Shown here piece by piece: positions 9,096 to 18,726 of a stretch of DNA of 64,000 nucleotides; the first letter of the stretch is position 1, and each line of letters opens with the position of its first letter. The notes under the pieces were generated by a model. It was given only the letters and a program-made list of their open reading frames with translations, ran no database searches and was not told where the DNA came from. Source of the stretch: Nocardiopsis sp. FIRDI 009 (lineage in GTDB: Bacteria; Actinomycetota; Actinomycetes; Streptosporangiales; Streptosporangiaceae); NCBI RefSeq assembly GCF_003386285.1, contig NZ_QPNC01000009.1:248001-312000 (forward strand). Reading direction: 5' to 3'. A program made the translations under genes and the position numbers.

Positions 9096-9533
9096 ATGAG
9101 TTCGAGTACGGACACACGCCGCGCACCCGACCGCGGCGAGGGCGCCGGGCGCACGCGGCCGGCTCGTCCCGGCGCGCGCGCACGGGCGGCGGCCAAGGCG
9201 GGGACCGCCCGGGACGGGGCCGGACAGGGCCGCGCCCCGCGCATCCCGTTCGTCCTGCTCATCCTCTGCCTGCTCGGCGGCGCACTGGTCAGCCTCCTCG
9301 TGCTGCGCAGCGTCATCGCGCAGGAGGCCTTCACCATCACCCGCCTCCAAGCCGAGAACCGCGAACTCTCCTACGCCCAACAGCAGTGGCGCGACCGGAT
9401 CGCGCACCTGGAGAGCTCCCAGCGGATCGCGGACGAGGCCGAGGAACTGGGCATGGAACAGCCCGAGGAGGGGCCGCGCTTCCTCGACCGGGACCGCGGC
9501 GAGGTCCTCGGCGGCACCGGAGGCGACGAGTGA
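9096..9533 (+). CDS. ftsL: FtsL-like septum formation protein
   Basis: 145-aa bitopic division protein: a basic, Ala/Arg-rich cytoplasmic stretch, one transmembrane helix at about residues 50-72 (PFVLLILCLLGGALVSLLVL) and a short periplasmic coiled coil (residues 77-115). FtsL scaffolds FtsQ and activates FtsW-FtsI. Sequence conservation in this family is low, so the call rests on topology and on position between rsmH and ftsI. GTAGGAG precedes the ATG. Confidence 0.88.
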   Translation: MSSSTDTRRAPDRGEGAGRTRPARPGARARAAAKAGTARDGAGQGRAPRIPFVLLILCLLGGALVSLLVLRSVIAQEAFTITRLQAENRELSYAQQQWRDRIAHLESSQRIADEAEELGMEQPEEGPRFLDRDRGEVLGGTGGDE

Positions 9534-11491
9534 GCTCCCCGCGGGACCGACGTCCCCGCGACCCGAAACGGCCCGGGACGACCAAGCGTTCGGGGTCGCG
9601 GCCCGACAAGCGCCCCCGTAGGCCGTCGAGCCGCCCCGCGGGCGGCGGTCGTCCCGCCGCCAGCACGCGCTCCTCGGCCGGTCCGACCCGTGGCTCCGGC
9701 CGGGGGCGCGCACGCGGCCGCGCCGCGCCGCCGCCTCCGCCGCTGCTCCGCCGCACCTTCCACCGGGGCGACCCGCACAAACGCATCAAGTTCGGCGGTG
9801 TGCTGATCGTCGTGGTGCTGCTGCTCTTCGCCGGACGGCTGACCCAGATCCAGGGTCTGGACGCCGAGACCTACGCGGAGGCGGCCTCCAACCTGCGCCT
9901 GCAGACCATCGACATCCCCACGCTGCGCGGCCAGATCACCGACGTCAACGGCAGCCCGTTCGCGCTGTCGGTGGAGGTGCGCAAGGTCTTCGTCGACCCC
10001 GAGGAGGTCGAGGAGGACGAGCGCGACCGGCTCATCGAGGAGCTCGTCACCCGCTTCGACCTGGAGGAGGACGAGGTCGCCGCGCGCGTGGACGCCCGCC
10101 CCAGCCGGTACCAGGTCGTGGCCACCGACATCCTGCCCCGCGACTGGGCGGACCTGAGGGAGCTGGGCCTGTCCGGTGTGGGCGCCGAGGTCGACTACCG
10201 GCGCGTCTACCCCGAGGGGACCGGCGCGGCCGACCTGGTGGGCTTCGTGGGCGCCGAGGGCTACGGCCTGGAGGGCCTGGAAGGCTACCTCGACTCCACC
10301 CTCGCGGGCGAGCAGGGCAAACGCCAGGTCGAGGTGGGCAGCGACGGCACGCAGATCCCCATGGCGGGCGGCCTGGTCCGTGAGCCCGTCCCGGGTCAGG
10401 ACGTGCGCCTCACGCTCGACCGCGACCTGCAGTGGTACACCGCCCGGGTCCTGGCCGAACGGGTCGAGGAGCTGGAGGCCGAGGGCGGCAGCGCCATCGT
10501 CATGCGCCCGAGCGGGGAGATCCTCGCGATGGCCGACTATCCGACCTACTCCCAGGACGACATCTCCTCCAGCGGACCGGAGGAGTGGGCCAACGGGGCG
10601 GTCCACGAGACCTTCGAGCCGGGCAGCACCAACAAGGTCATCACCATGGGCGCGGCCCTCGAGGAAGGGGTCACCACCCCCGACACCGTCTACACGGTGC
10701 CCTACGCCATCCAGTACTACGACCAGACCTTCCGCAACTCCAGCAACCACGGTACCCAGCGGCTCACGGTCAACGGCATCATGGCCCAGTCCAGCAACGT
10801 GGGCACCATCAAGATCGCCGACCAGGTCGGCGCGGGCGTGCTGCACTCGTACCTGAAGACGTTCGGGCTCGGCCAACCCACCGGTCTCGCGCTCCCCGGC
10901 GAGGAGGCGGGCATCCTCACCGACCCCGAGGACTGGTGGGGCACCCAGCTGCCGTCGGTGTCCATCGGTCACGGTCTGTCCGTGAACGCCGCGCAGATGG
11001 CGTCGGTCTACGCGACCATCGCCAACGGCGGGGTACGGGCCGAGCCGCGTGTCGTGGCCGGGACCGTGGACAGCGAGGGTGAGTTCACCCCGTCCGAACC
11101 GGGAGAACGACGCCGGGTGATCAGCGAGGAGACCGCCGAACAGCTCGCACTCATGCTGGAGGCGGTCACCAGCGACGAGGGCACCGCGCCCCAGGCCCGC
11201 ATCGACGGCTACCGTGTGGCGGGCAAGACCGGTACAGCCAACCGGATCAACCCCGAGACCGGCCGCTACGAGCGCGGCGCCTACACCGCGACGTTCGCGG
11301 GGTTCGCCCCCGCCGACGCACCCGAACTGGTCGTCCAGGTGGTCCTGCACAACCCGCAGGAGTCCTACTACGGCGGCGAGGCGGCCGGGCCCGTGTTCAA
11401 CGACATCATGTCCTTCGCGCTGCGGTCGATGCGCGTCCCGCCCACGAACACCGAGCCGCCCGCCATCCGCCTCTTCGGCGACGAGGGGTAG
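9530..11491 (+). CDS. ftsI: penicillin-binding protein, FtsI/PBP2-type septal transpeptidase
   Basis: Class B penicillin-binding protein (653 aa) that cross-links septal peptidoglycan. A long basic cytoplasmic tail is followed by a transmembrane helix (FGGVLIVVVLLLFAGRL, about residues 87-105), a PBP dimerisation domain and the transpeptidase with SxxK (S366-K369, STNK), SxN (S421-N423) and KTG (566-568). No PASTA repeats. The GTG start overlaps the ftsL stop as GTGA, so the two are likely coupled. It is the last plus-strand gene before the inverted mmuM. Confidence 0.95.
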   Translation: MSSPRDRRPRDPKRPGTTKRSGSRPDKRPRRPSSRPAGGGRPAASTRSSAGPTRGSGRGRARGRAAPPPPPLLRRTFHRGDPHKRIKFGGVLIVVVLLLFAGRLTQIQGLDAETYAEAASNLRLQTIDIPTLRGQITDVNGSPFALSVEVRKVFVDPEEVEEDERDRLIEELVTRFDLEEDEVAARVDARPSRYQVVATDILPRDWADLRELGLSGVGAEVDYRRVYPEGTGAADLVGFVGAEGYGLEGLEGYLDSTLAGEQGKRQVEVGSDGTQIPMAGGLVREPVPGQDVRLTLDRDLQWYTARVLAERVEELEAEGGSAIVMRPSGEILAMADYPTYSQDDISSSGPEEWANGAVHETFEPGSTNKVITMGAALEEGVTTPDTVYTVPYAIQYYDQTFRNSSNHGTQRLTVNGIMAQSSNVGTIKIADQVGAGVLHSYLKTFGLGQPTGLALPGEEAGILTDPEDWWGTQLPSVSIGHGLSVNAAQMASVYATIANGGVRAEPRVVAGTVDSEGEFTPSEPGERRRVISEETAEQLALMLEAVTSDEGTAPQARIDGYRVAGKTGTANRINPETGRYERGAYTATFAGFAPADAPELVVQVVLHNPQESYYGGEAAGPVFNDIMSFALRSMRVPPTNTEPPAIRLFGDEG

Positions 11492-11548
11492 CCGGCGCTC
11501 GCCCCGGGCCCGCGCCACCCCAACGGACGCCTCCGGCGCCGCCCTGCC

Positions 11549-12475
11549 CTAGGCACCCCGACGGCGCCCGAACCGCCGGTCCACGTTGGCGCGGATCGAC
11601 CGCACGTGCTCGGGGCCGGTGCGGCAGCACCCGCCCACGAGCACGGCACCGGCCTCGCACCAGGTGACGGCGGCGGCCCCGAACCCCTCGGGGTCGCTCG
11701 TGCCGGTCCACCGGCGCCGGCGCGCGTCCCACACCTCACCGGAGTTGGGGTAGGCGACCGCGGGCAGACCGGCCGCGGCGACGGCACGGACCAGTGACGG
11801 GACGAACCGGGGAGCGGTGCAGTTGACACCGACCGCCACCAGCCGCCCCTCGGCGTGCCGGGGGGCGAGCTCGGCGGCGACCTCCGCCAGCGGCGTGCCG
11901 TCGCTGATCCGTTCCCCGTCCGCGCACGAGAAGCTCATCCACGCGCGCACCCCCGGTGTCTCGCCCAGCAGCCGGGCCAGGGCCCGGGCCTCGGCCGACG
12001 ACGGGATCGTCTCGCACGCCACCAGGTCGGCCCCCGCGTCGGTGAGCAGCTCCCACCGCTCGCGGTGCCACGCCACGAGCCCGTCCTCGTCCAGGTCGTA
12101 GTCCCCGGTGTACTCCGAACCGTCCGCGCGCGCCGCGCCGTAGGGACCCACCCCCGCCGCGACCAGCCCCGCCCCGAACGCGTCCCGCGCCCCGCGCGCC
12201 AACGCCACGGACCGCACGACCAACTCCCGGGCCCGCGTCCGGTCGATCCCCCGTGCCGCGAACGCCGCCACGGTCGCCTGGTACCCCGCGGCGATCGCCA
12301 CGTCCGCGCCCGCCTCGAAGTAGTCCGTGTGCACCCGGCGCACCAGCTCCGGCTCCTCCGCCAGCAGCCGCGCCGACCACAGGCCCCCGCCCAGGTCCCG
12401 CCCGTAGGACTCCAGACGGGTCGCGAGTCCCCCGTCGAGGACCAGCGGCCGCCCACCCGACACGATCCGGACCAT
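11549..12475 (-). CDS. mmuM: homocysteine S-methyltransferase
   Basis: 308-aa zinc-dependent enzyme that makes methionine from homocysteine using S-methylmethionine or a similar donor. The zinc ligands are visible: Cys219 (GVNCTAP) and the pair Cys283-Cys284 (VGGCCRTGPEH). The N-terminal LDGGLATRLE is also typical. The ATG follows GGGAGGGGG at good spacing. It lies on the opposite strand between ftsI and murE, with no link to division known, so it looks like an insertion into the dcw cluster. Confidence 0.93.
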   Translation of the reverse strand: MVRIVSGGRPLVLDGGLATRLESYGRDLGGGLWSARLLAEEPELVRRVHTDYFEAGADVAIAAGYQATVAAFAARGIDRTRARELVVRSVALARGARDAFGAGLVAAGVGPYGAARADGSEYTGDYDLDEDGLVAWHRERWELLTDAGADLVACETIPSSAEARALARLLGETPGVRAWMSFSCADGERISDGTPLAEVAAELAPRHAEGRLVAVGVNCTAPRFVPSLVRAVAAAGLPAVAYPNSGEVWDARRRRWTGTSDPEGFGAAAVTWCEAGAVLVGGCCRTGPEHVRSIRANVDRRFGRRRGA

Positions 12476-12634
12476 GCGCCCCCTCCCGGTGTGTGCTCCA
12501 CCGTACCGAGCGTCCGCGTCCCACCCCCCCGACCCCACCCCGCGTAACCTGGGGGAAACGCCCACGAGGGAAACCCACGTCGCGCGCAGCGTGGAAATTA
12601 CCGAGCGGTCGTCCACAGCCGTTAACCTCCACTC
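12476..12634. promoter_or_regulatory. divergent mmuM-murE promoter region
   Basis: 159-base gap between the divergent genes. TAACCT at 12623-12628 ends six bases before the murE GTG at 12635 and no Shine-Dalgarno sequence is seen, suggesting leaderless murE transcription; TTACCG at 12598 is a weak -35. A promoter for mmuM must also lie here but is not distinct. Confidence 0.4.
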
Positions 12635-14317
12635 GTGCCACCGGTAATGCGACCTGAACACACCCAACTCCGTCCGCTGTCCGCCCTCGCGACGCTGCTC
12701 GGGCCGGACACCACCCTGCTGCGCCCGGACCACGGCGCCGACGACACCGCCGAGGTGCCCGGCGAGGAGGTGCACGTTCGCGGCATCACCCACGACTCAC
12801 GCAAGGTACGCCCCGGCGACCTCTACGCCGCCCTGCCCGGTACGCGCGCACACGGCGCCGACTTCTCCGCGCAGGTCGCCGAGGCGGGAGCCGCCGCGAT
12901 CCTCACCGATGCCGCCGGAGCCGAGCGGGCGGCGGCCACCGGGCTGCCGGTGCTCGTCGTCCCGGACGCGCGGGCCGCGCTCGGCACCGCGGCCGGATGG
13001 GTCTTCGACGACCCGGCCCGGGACCTCCTCCTGGTCGGGACCACGGGTACCAGCGGCAAGACCACCATCACCTACCTGGTCGAGTCGGGCCTGCGCCGGG
13101 CCGGGATGAGCACCGGTCTCGTCGGCACCGTCGAGATGCGGGTCGGCGACGAGCGCGTCGCCTCCTCCCTCACCACCCCCGAGGCCACCGACCTGCACGG
13201 CCTGTTCGCGGTCATGCGCGAGCGCGGCGTCACCGCCGCCGCCATGGAGGTCTCCAGCCACGCCCTCGCCCTGGGCCGGGTCGGCGGCACCCACTACGAC
13301 GTCGCCATCTTCACCAACCTCTCCCAGGACCACCTGGACTTCCACGCCGACCTGCGCGACTACTTCGAGACCAAGGCGCGCCTGTTCACCCCCGAGTACT
13401 GCGACATCGCCGTCGTCAACACCGACGACCGCTTCGGCCGCGCGCTCGTGGACATGGTGCGCGGGGAGGGGGCCGTGCCCGTCACCACCTTCGCCGTGGA
13501 CGGCTTCTCCGACGCGGCCCCCGAAGCGGGCGCCACGGTGGCCGACTGGCGGGCCGTGGACGTGCGCCTGGGCGCCACCGGCAGCACCTTCCGCATCGTC
13601 GGCCCCGGCGGTATGGAGGCCGACGCCTCCGTCTCCCTGCCCGGCCCGTTCAACGTGTCCAACGCCATGGCCGCGATCGTCGGCCTGGTCGAGGCCGGGC
13701 TCCCGCTGGAGACCGCGATCGCCGGGGTGGCCGCCGCGCCCGGAGTGCCCGGACGCATGGAGCCCGTCGTCGTCGACGACGTGCCGGGCGTGGTCCAGGA
13801 CTTCACCGCGATCGTCGACTACTCGCACAAACCGGGCGCCATCGAGGCGGTCCTGACCGCCCTGCGCACCACCACCCGGGGGCGGCTGACCATGGTCGTC
13901 GGCTGCGGGGGCGACCGCGACCGCGCCAAACGCCCGCTCATGGGCGAGGCCGCCGCGCGCCTGGCCGACCACCTGATCATCACCAACGACAACCCGCGCA
14001 CCGAGGACCCCGTCACCATCGCCACCGCGATGCTGGAGGGCGTGGCCAAGGTGCCCGAGGAGGTCCGGGCGCGCGTCACCGTCGAACTCGACCGGGCCGA
14101 GGCCATCGGCCTGGCCGTGGCCGGGGCGGACACCGGGGACGTGATCGTCGTCGCGGGCAAGGGCCACGAGACCGGCCAGTACGTCAAGGGCGAGGTCCTG
14201 CCCTTCGACGACCGCGAGGTCCTGCGCGCCGCGGTGGAGGAGCGGCTCAGCGTCAGCGCCCGCGAACGTCTGGGGGTCGCTCTCCAGGACATCCACAGAG
14301 CCCCTGACGAGGGCTGA
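12635..14317 (+). CDS. murE: UDP-MurNAc-L-Ala-D-Glu:meso-diaminopimelate ligase
   Basis: Mur ligase (560 aa) adding the third residue of the peptidoglycan stem peptide in the cytoplasm. The ATP loop is GTTGTSGKTT around residue 140; the central domain has MEVSSHAL and FTNLSQDHLDFH; the C-terminal DNPR motif (452-455) is known to select meso-diaminopimelate over lysine. GTG 12635 is taken as start because a -10 hexamer lies six bases upstream (leaderless); ATG 12647 is the alternative. A hairpin follows the gene. Confidence 0.95.
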   Translation: MPPVMRPEHTQLRPLSALATLLGPDTTLLRPDHGADDTAEVPGEEVHVRGITHDSRKVRPGDLYAALPGTRAHGADFSAQVAEAGAAAILTDAAGAERAAATGLPVLVVPDARAALGTAAGWVFDDPARDLLLVGTTGTSGKTTITYLVESGLRRAGMSTGLVGTVEMRVGDERVASSLTTPEATDLHGLFAVMRERGVTAAAMEVSSHALALGRVGGTHYDVAIFTNLSQDHLDFHADLRDYFETKARLFTPEYCDIAVVNTDDRFGRALVDMVRGEGAVPVTTFAVDGFSDAAPEAGATVADWRAVDVRLGATGSTFRIVGPGGMEADASVSLPGPFNVSNAMAAIVGLVEAGLPLETAIAGVAAAPGVPGRMEPVVVDDVPGVVQDFTAIVDYSHKPGAIEAVLTALRTTTRGRLTMVVGCGGDRDRAKRPLMGEAAARLADHLIITNDNPRTEDPVTIATAMLEGVAKVPEEVRARVTVELDRAEAIGLAVAGADTGDVIVVAGKGHETGQYVKGEVLPFDDREVLRAAVEERLSVSARERLGVALQDIHRAPDEG

Positions 14318-14357
14318 CGACGGCTCGGCGGCGCCACACGCCGGAACGTGACCGAAC

Positions 14358-14399
14358 GGACGCCCCGGGGCGGGGTTGCGCCGCCGCCCCCGGGCGTCC
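14358..14399 (+). terminator. hairpin after murE
   Basis: GGACGCCC (14358-14365) pairs with GGGCGTCC (14392-14399), extended by GGGG/CCCC after one bulged C. It begins 40 bases after the murE stop, without a T tract, and suggests partial termination inside the dcw cluster. Confidence 0.45.
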
Positions 14400-14710
14400 C
14401 CCGGAGGCGCGCCGCACGGGAACACGGTCTGGCGCGGCGGTACGGTCACGAAGTGGCGCATATTGTTCTACACGGGCCCCTGACAGGACCTCAGACACCC
14501 CAACATGTTCTAAGGTAGGTCCGGCAATCGCAGCCCGGAAGCGTGCCGCCCATGGTGGCTCCCACGGCGACGGCGTGTGCCGACCCCGTGGTGAGGCCCG
14601 CGCGCCGTCGCGCGCACGGCATCCGCGGTGCCATCCCCTGACCTGAACTCCGGCCGGGTGGCCAAGCGCCCCTGCGGCGCCGTGAGCCGGGCCTGACATG
14701 AGGAGTGGAT
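14400..14710 (+). other. murE-murF intergenic region
   Basis: The murE-murF gap is about 390 bases, long for this cluster, and holds no supported gene. It contains a somewhat AT-richer patch near 14460-14515 with TAAGGT at 14511, the same hexamer used at mraZ, which may be a -10 element for a separate murF promoter. I see no clear -35. Confidence 0.3.
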
Positions 14711-16159
14711 TTGATCGCGCTCACGCTCGATCGGATCGCTGAGATCACCCAGACCACCATCGGTGGACCAGCGGGCCCCGAGACCGTCGTGGACGGCCCG
14801 GTCGTCATCGACTCGCGCCAGGCCGCGCCGGGAGCGCTCTTCGTCGCCCTGACCGGCGAACGCGTGGACGGGCACGATTTCGCGACAGCGGCCGTCGAGG
14901 CGGGGGCGGTGGCCGTCCTGGCCTCCCGCCCCGTCGACGCGCCCCACCTGCTGGTGGACGGCGGCGACGACGGCGTCGTGGCGGCGTTGACGCGACTGGC
15001 CGCCCACGTGGCCGGGGAACTCGGCGATCCCCGTCGGGGAGCGGACACCACCGACATCATCGGAATCACCGGATCCTCCGGTAAGACCACGACCAAGGAC
15101 CTCATGGCCCAGGTGGTCGCCCGGCACGGGACCACGGTGGCCACCGCCGGTTCGTTCAACAACGAGATCGGCCACCCGCTCACGGTGCTGCGGGCCGGCA
15201 CGGACACGCGCCACCTCGTCCTGGAGGCCGGGGCGCGCGGGATCGGGCACATCGCGCACCTGTGCCGTGTCGCACCGCCGCGCATCGGCGTCGTGCTCAA
15301 CGTCGGCAGCGCGCACATGGGCGAGTTCGGCGACCGCGACGCGATCGCCCGGGCCAAGGGCGAACTCGTCGAGGCGCTGCCGCCCGGCGGACAGCGGCGC
15401 GGCCGAGGCGGCGTGGCCGTCCTCAACGCGGACGACCCGCGGGTGAGCGCGATGGCCGAACGCACCGCGGCGCGCGTGGTCACCTACGGACTCGCCGAGG
15501 ACGCCGACGTGCGCGCCACCGACGTGGTCCTGGAGCCGACCGGGGCCCCGTCCTTCACGCTCCACCTGGACGGCGACTCCGTGCGGGTGCGGTTGGCGCT
15601 GGTGGGCGCCCACCAGGTGCACAACGCGCTGGCGACCGCGGCGGTCGCCGACGAACTCGGCATGGACATCGCGGCGATCGCCGACGCCCTGGGCGCGGCG
15701 ACCCCGATGAGCCGGTGGCGCATGGAGATCACCGACCACGACGGCGTCACGCTCGTCAACGACGCCTACAACGCCAACCCCGAGTCCATGCACGCGGCCC
15801 TGAGCACCCTGGACTCCCTCGCGCGCGGTCGTCGCTCCATCGCCGTCCTCGCCCACATGGCCGAACTGGGCGAGGACGGGTACGCCGAGCACGAGCGGGT
15901 GGGCGAGTTCGCCGCCCGGATCGGCGTGTCCCACCTGATCGTGGTCGGAGAGCAGGCCGAGGGGATCGCCGTCGGCGCCGAACGCGCCGCCAGAGAGGGG
16001 CGGTGGCGCGGCGAGACCGTCCGGGTGCCGGACGCCGGGGCGGCGGCCTCGGCGGTGCGCGAGCGGATGCGCACAGGAGACGTCGTCATTGTGAAGGGAT
16101 CGCGGGTGGCAGCGCTCGAAAGGGTTATCGACCTCATCACCGAGGGTGATGTCCAGTGA
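14711..16159 (+). CDS. murF: UDP-MurNAc-tripeptide:D-Ala-D-Ala ligase
   Basis: Mur ligase (482 aa) that completes the UDP-MurNAc-pentapeptide. The ATP loop is GITGSSGKTTTKD near residue 118; AGSFNNEIGHPLTVLRA, ARGIGHI and NDAYNANPESM are family motifs. The TTG start at 14711 is chosen because AGGAG ends five bases upstream and the protein then begins IALTLDRIAEI, the usual MurF start; GTG 14705 lacks a ribosome site. The 3' end overlaps mraY by four bases (GTGA). Confidence 0.95.
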   Translation: MIALTLDRIAEITQTTIGGPAGPETVVDGPVVIDSRQAAPGALFVALTGERVDGHDFATAAVEAGAVAVLASRPVDAPHLLVDGGDDGVVAALTRLAAHVAGELGDPRRGADTTDIIGITGSSGKTTTKDLMAQVVARHGTTVATAGSFNNEIGHPLTVLRAGTDTRHLVLEAGARGIGHIAHLCRVAPPRIGVVLNVGSAHMGEFGDRDAIARAKGELVEALPPGGQRRGRGGVAVLNADDPRVSAMAERTAARVVTYGLAEDADVRATDVVLEPTGAPSFTLHLDGDSVRVRLALVGAHQVHNALATAAVADELGMDIAAIADALGAATPMSRWRMEITDHDGVTLVNDAYNANPESMHAALSTLDSLARGRRSIAVLAHMAELGEDGYAEHERVGEFAARIGVSHLIVVGEQAEGIAVGAERAAREGRWRGETVRVPDAGAAASAVRERMRTGDVVIVKGSRVAALERVIDLITEGDVQ

Positions 16160-17229
16160 TCGGCATCTCCCTCGCGGCGGCGATCTCGCTCATCGTCTCC
16201 ATGGCGCTGATGCCGCCGCTGATCAAGCTCCTGTACCGGTTCAAGTTCGGCCAGGAGGTCCGCGACGACGGCCCCGAGGGCCACAAGACCAAGCAGGGCA
16301 CGCCCACGATGGGCGGCATCGTCATCATCCTCGGCGCGGTCGTGGGCTACTTCGGTTCACACCTGGTGCTGTGGCTGGTCCAACCGGGCTCCAGCGGCCC
16401 CACCGCCTCCGGCCTGCTGGTGATGTTCCTCTTCGTCGGCATGGGCTGCGTCGGCTTCCTCGACGACTTCATCAAGATCTACAAGCGCCGCAGCCTGGGC
16501 CTGCGCAGCGGGGCCAAGATGGTCGGCCAGGCCGTCGTCGGCGTCGGCTTCGCCTACGGGGTCACCCAGTTCCCCAACGGCTACGGGTACACGCCGGCCT
16601 CCCCCAGCCTGTCCTTCCTGCGTGACTTCGGCCCCACGCTGATGCTCCCGCTGTTCATCCTGTGGGCGCTCTTCCTCATCGTCGGCTTCTCCAACGCGGT
16701 CAACCTCACCGACGGCCTCGACGGCCTGGCCACCGGAGCGACGATCCTGTCGCTGGTCGCCTACGTCTTCATCGGCAACTGGCAGCTGCGCCAGTCCTGC
16801 GTGTCCTACCTGGCCACCAACTGCTACACGGTCCGCGACCCCCTGGACCTGGCCGTGGTCGCCTCGGCCGTCCTCGGCTCGTGCATCGCCTTCCTGTGGT
16901 TCAACGCCCCGCCCGCGAAGATCTTCATGGGCGACACCGGCTCCCTGGCGTTGGGCGGGCTCGTCGTCGGACTGGCCATCGCCACCCGCACCCAGCTCCT
17001 GCTGCTGCTCATCGGCGGTCTGTTCGTCATCATCACCCTGTCCGTGATGATCCAGATCAGCTCGTTCCGCCTGACCGGCAAACGCGTCTTCCGCATGGCG
17101 CCGCTCCAGCACCACTTCGAGCTCAAGGGCTGGGCCGAGACGACCATCGTGATCCGCTTCTGGATCATCCAGGGCCTGTTCGTGGCGATCGCCATCGGAC
17201 TGTTCTACCTGGAATGGATGCCAAGGTAG
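16156..17229 (+). CDS. mraY: phospho-N-acetylmuramoyl-pentapeptide-transferase
   Basis: Integral membrane enzyme (357 aa, about ten helices) transferring phospho-MurNAc-pentapeptide to undecaprenyl phosphate to give lipid I. The acidic catalytic motifs are present: DDFIKIYKRRSLGL, NLTDGLDGLATG and FMGDTGSLALGG, plus the C-terminal HHFELKGWAE. The GTG start overlaps murF. Membrane step between MurF and MurG. Confidence 0.97.
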   Translation: MIGISLAAAISLIVSMALMPPLIKLLYRFKFGQEVRDDGPEGHKTKQGTPTMGGIVIILGAVVGYFGSHLVLWLVQPGSSGPTASGLLVMFLFVGMGCVGFLDDFIKIYKRRSLGLRSGAKMVGQAVVGVGFAYGVTQFPNGYGYTPASPSLSFLRDFGPTLMLPLFILWALFLIVGFSNAVNLTDGLDGLATGATILSLVAYVFIGNWQLRQSCVSYLATNCYTVRDPLDLAVVASAVLGSCIAFLWFNAPPAKIFMGDTGSLALGGLVVGLAIATRTQLLLLLIGGLFVIITLSVMIQISSFRLTGKRVFRMAPLQHHFELKGWAETTIVIRFWIIQGLFVAIAIGLFYLEWMPR

Positions 17230-17233
17230 AGGC

Positions 17234-18676
17234 ATGCCGAACCACGAGAACCCCGACACCGCGTCCGCCTTCGCCGACCGCACGGTCTGCGTCGCCGGGC
17301 TGGGCGTCTCCGGTCCCCCCGTGGCCCGGGCGCTCCTGGCGCGCGGCGCCCGCGTGGTCGTCGTCGACGGCCGCGACGACGACACCGTCCGCCCGGTGGC
17401 GGCCGAACTGACCGCCGCCGGAGCCGAGGTCGTCCTGGGGGACACCCCGCTGCCCCAGGGGTGCGACCTGGTCGTCACCTCACCCGGGTGGCGTCCCGAC
17501 TCCCCGCTGCTGCTCCGCGCCGCCGAGGCGGGGACCGAGGTCATCGGCGACGTGGAGCTGGCCTGGCGGCTCAAGCCCGCGGACCAGGTCTGGCTGGCCG
17601 TCACCGGCACCAACGGCAAGACCACGACGGTCCGGATGCTGGAGGCGATGCTGCGCGCCGACGGCCGCGACGCGCTGGCCGTGGGCAACGTCGGCACCCC
17701 GATCATCGACGCCGTCCTGCCCGACGCCGACGGCCACGTCCACGACGTCCTGGCGGTCGAGCTGTCCAGCTTCCAGCTGCACTGGTCCGCCAGCGTCCGG
17801 CCGCACGCCGCCGTCGTGCTCAACGTCGCGCCCGACCACCTGGACTGGCACGGGGGGCTCACCGCCTACGCCCGCGCCAAGGGCCGGGTCTTCGCGCGCG
17901 GCACCGTGCGCGTGGTCAACACCGCCGACCCCTGGTCGGTGCGCCTGGCCGAGGAGGACGGCGACCCGCACACGCCGATGGTGGGGCTGCGCCTGGACAC
18001 CCCCAAGGCGGGGGAGCTGGGCGTGGTCGAGGACCTGCTGGTGGACCGGGCGTTCGTCGCCGAGCCGCACAGCACCGCCGAGGAGTTGGCCCTCCTGGCC
18101 GACGTGCGCCCCGCGGCGCCGCACAACGTGTCCAACGCCTTGGCCGCCGCCGCGCTGGCCCGCTCGATCGGTGTGGCCCCGGAGTCGGTGAAGGCCGGGC
18201 TGACCGCGTTCGTCCCCGAACCGCACCGCATCGCGTACGTGGCCACGGTGGACGGCGTCGACTACGTCAACGACTCCAAGGCCACCAACCCGCACGCCGC
18301 GGCGGCCTCGCTCAGCGCCTACCGCTCGGTGGTGTGGATCGCGGGCGGACTGCTCAAAGGCGCCGAGGTCGACGATCTCGTCGCCCTGGCCGCCGACCGG
18401 CTGCGCGGCGCGGTGCTCATCGGCGCCGACCGCGCCCGGCTGCGCGAGGCGCTGGCCGAGCACGCGCCCCACGTCCCGGTGGCGGAGGTCGAGGGCCCGG
18501 CCGAGGACGCCCCCGAGGGGCACACGGTCATGGACGCCGTGGTGGCCGCCGCCGCGGGGTTGGCCGAGGAGGGCGACACGGTGCTCCTCGCACCCGCCGC
18601 CGCCTCCATGGACATGTTCACCAACTACCCCGAGCGGGGCCGGTTCTTCGCCGAAGCGGTCCAGCGGAGACTCTGA
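17234..18676 (+). CDS. murD: UDP-MurNAc-L-alanine:D-glutamate ligase
   Basis: Mur ligase (480 aa) that adds D-glutamate to UDP-MurNAc-L-Ala. An N-terminal Rossmann region begins VCVAGLGVSGPPVARALL; the ATP loop is GTNGKTTTVRML; NVAPDHLDWHGG and YVNDSKATNPHAA are family motifs. It starts four bases after mraY with GAGG upstream. A strong hairpin follows, so some transcripts may end here. Confidence 0.96.
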   Translation: MPNHENPDTASAFADRTVCVAGLGVSGPPVARALLARGARVVVVDGRDDDTVRPVAAELTAAGAEVVLGDTPLPQGCDLVVTSPGWRPDSPLLLRAAEAGTEVIGDVELAWRLKPADQVWLAVTGTNGKTTTVRMLEAMLRADGRDALAVGNVGTPIIDAVLPDADGHVHDVLAVELSSFQLHWSASVRPHAAVVLNVAPDHLDWHGGLTAYARAKGRVFARGTVRVVNTADPWSVRLAEEDGDPHTPMVGLRLDTPKAGELGVVEDLLVDRAFVAEPHSTAEELALLADVRPAAPHNVSNALAAAALARSIGVAPESVKAGLTAFVPEPHRIAYVATVDGVDYVNDSKATNPHAAAASLSAYRSVVWIAGGLLKGAEVDDLVALAADRLRGAVLIGADRARLREALAEHAPHVPVAEVEGPAEDAPEGHTVMDAVVAAAAGLAEEGDTVLLAPAAASMDMFTNYPERGRFFAEAVQRRL

Positions 18677-18679
18677 GTA

Positions 18680-18726
18680 CTGGGTCGGCGCCCGTGCGTC
18701 ACGAAAACACGCGCGGGCGCCCCCAG
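18680..18726 (+). terminator. large hairpin between murD and ftsW
   Basis: GGCGCCCGTGCG (18687-18698) pairs with CGCGCGGGCGCC (18710-18721) with one wobble, extended by CTGGG/CCCAG around a two-base bulge; 11-base A-rich loop. No T tract follows. It may attenuate read-through from the mur genes into ftsW. Confidence 0.55.

Noticed and set aside
9371..11518. A 715-codon frame opposite ftsL and ftsI
   Set aside because: Same shadow effect; low complexity and no ribosome site, whereas the plus strand encodes an intact penicillin-binding protein.
12797..14461. A 554-codon frame opposite murE
   Set aside because: Gly/His/Asp-rich antisense product with no domain; murE is intact.
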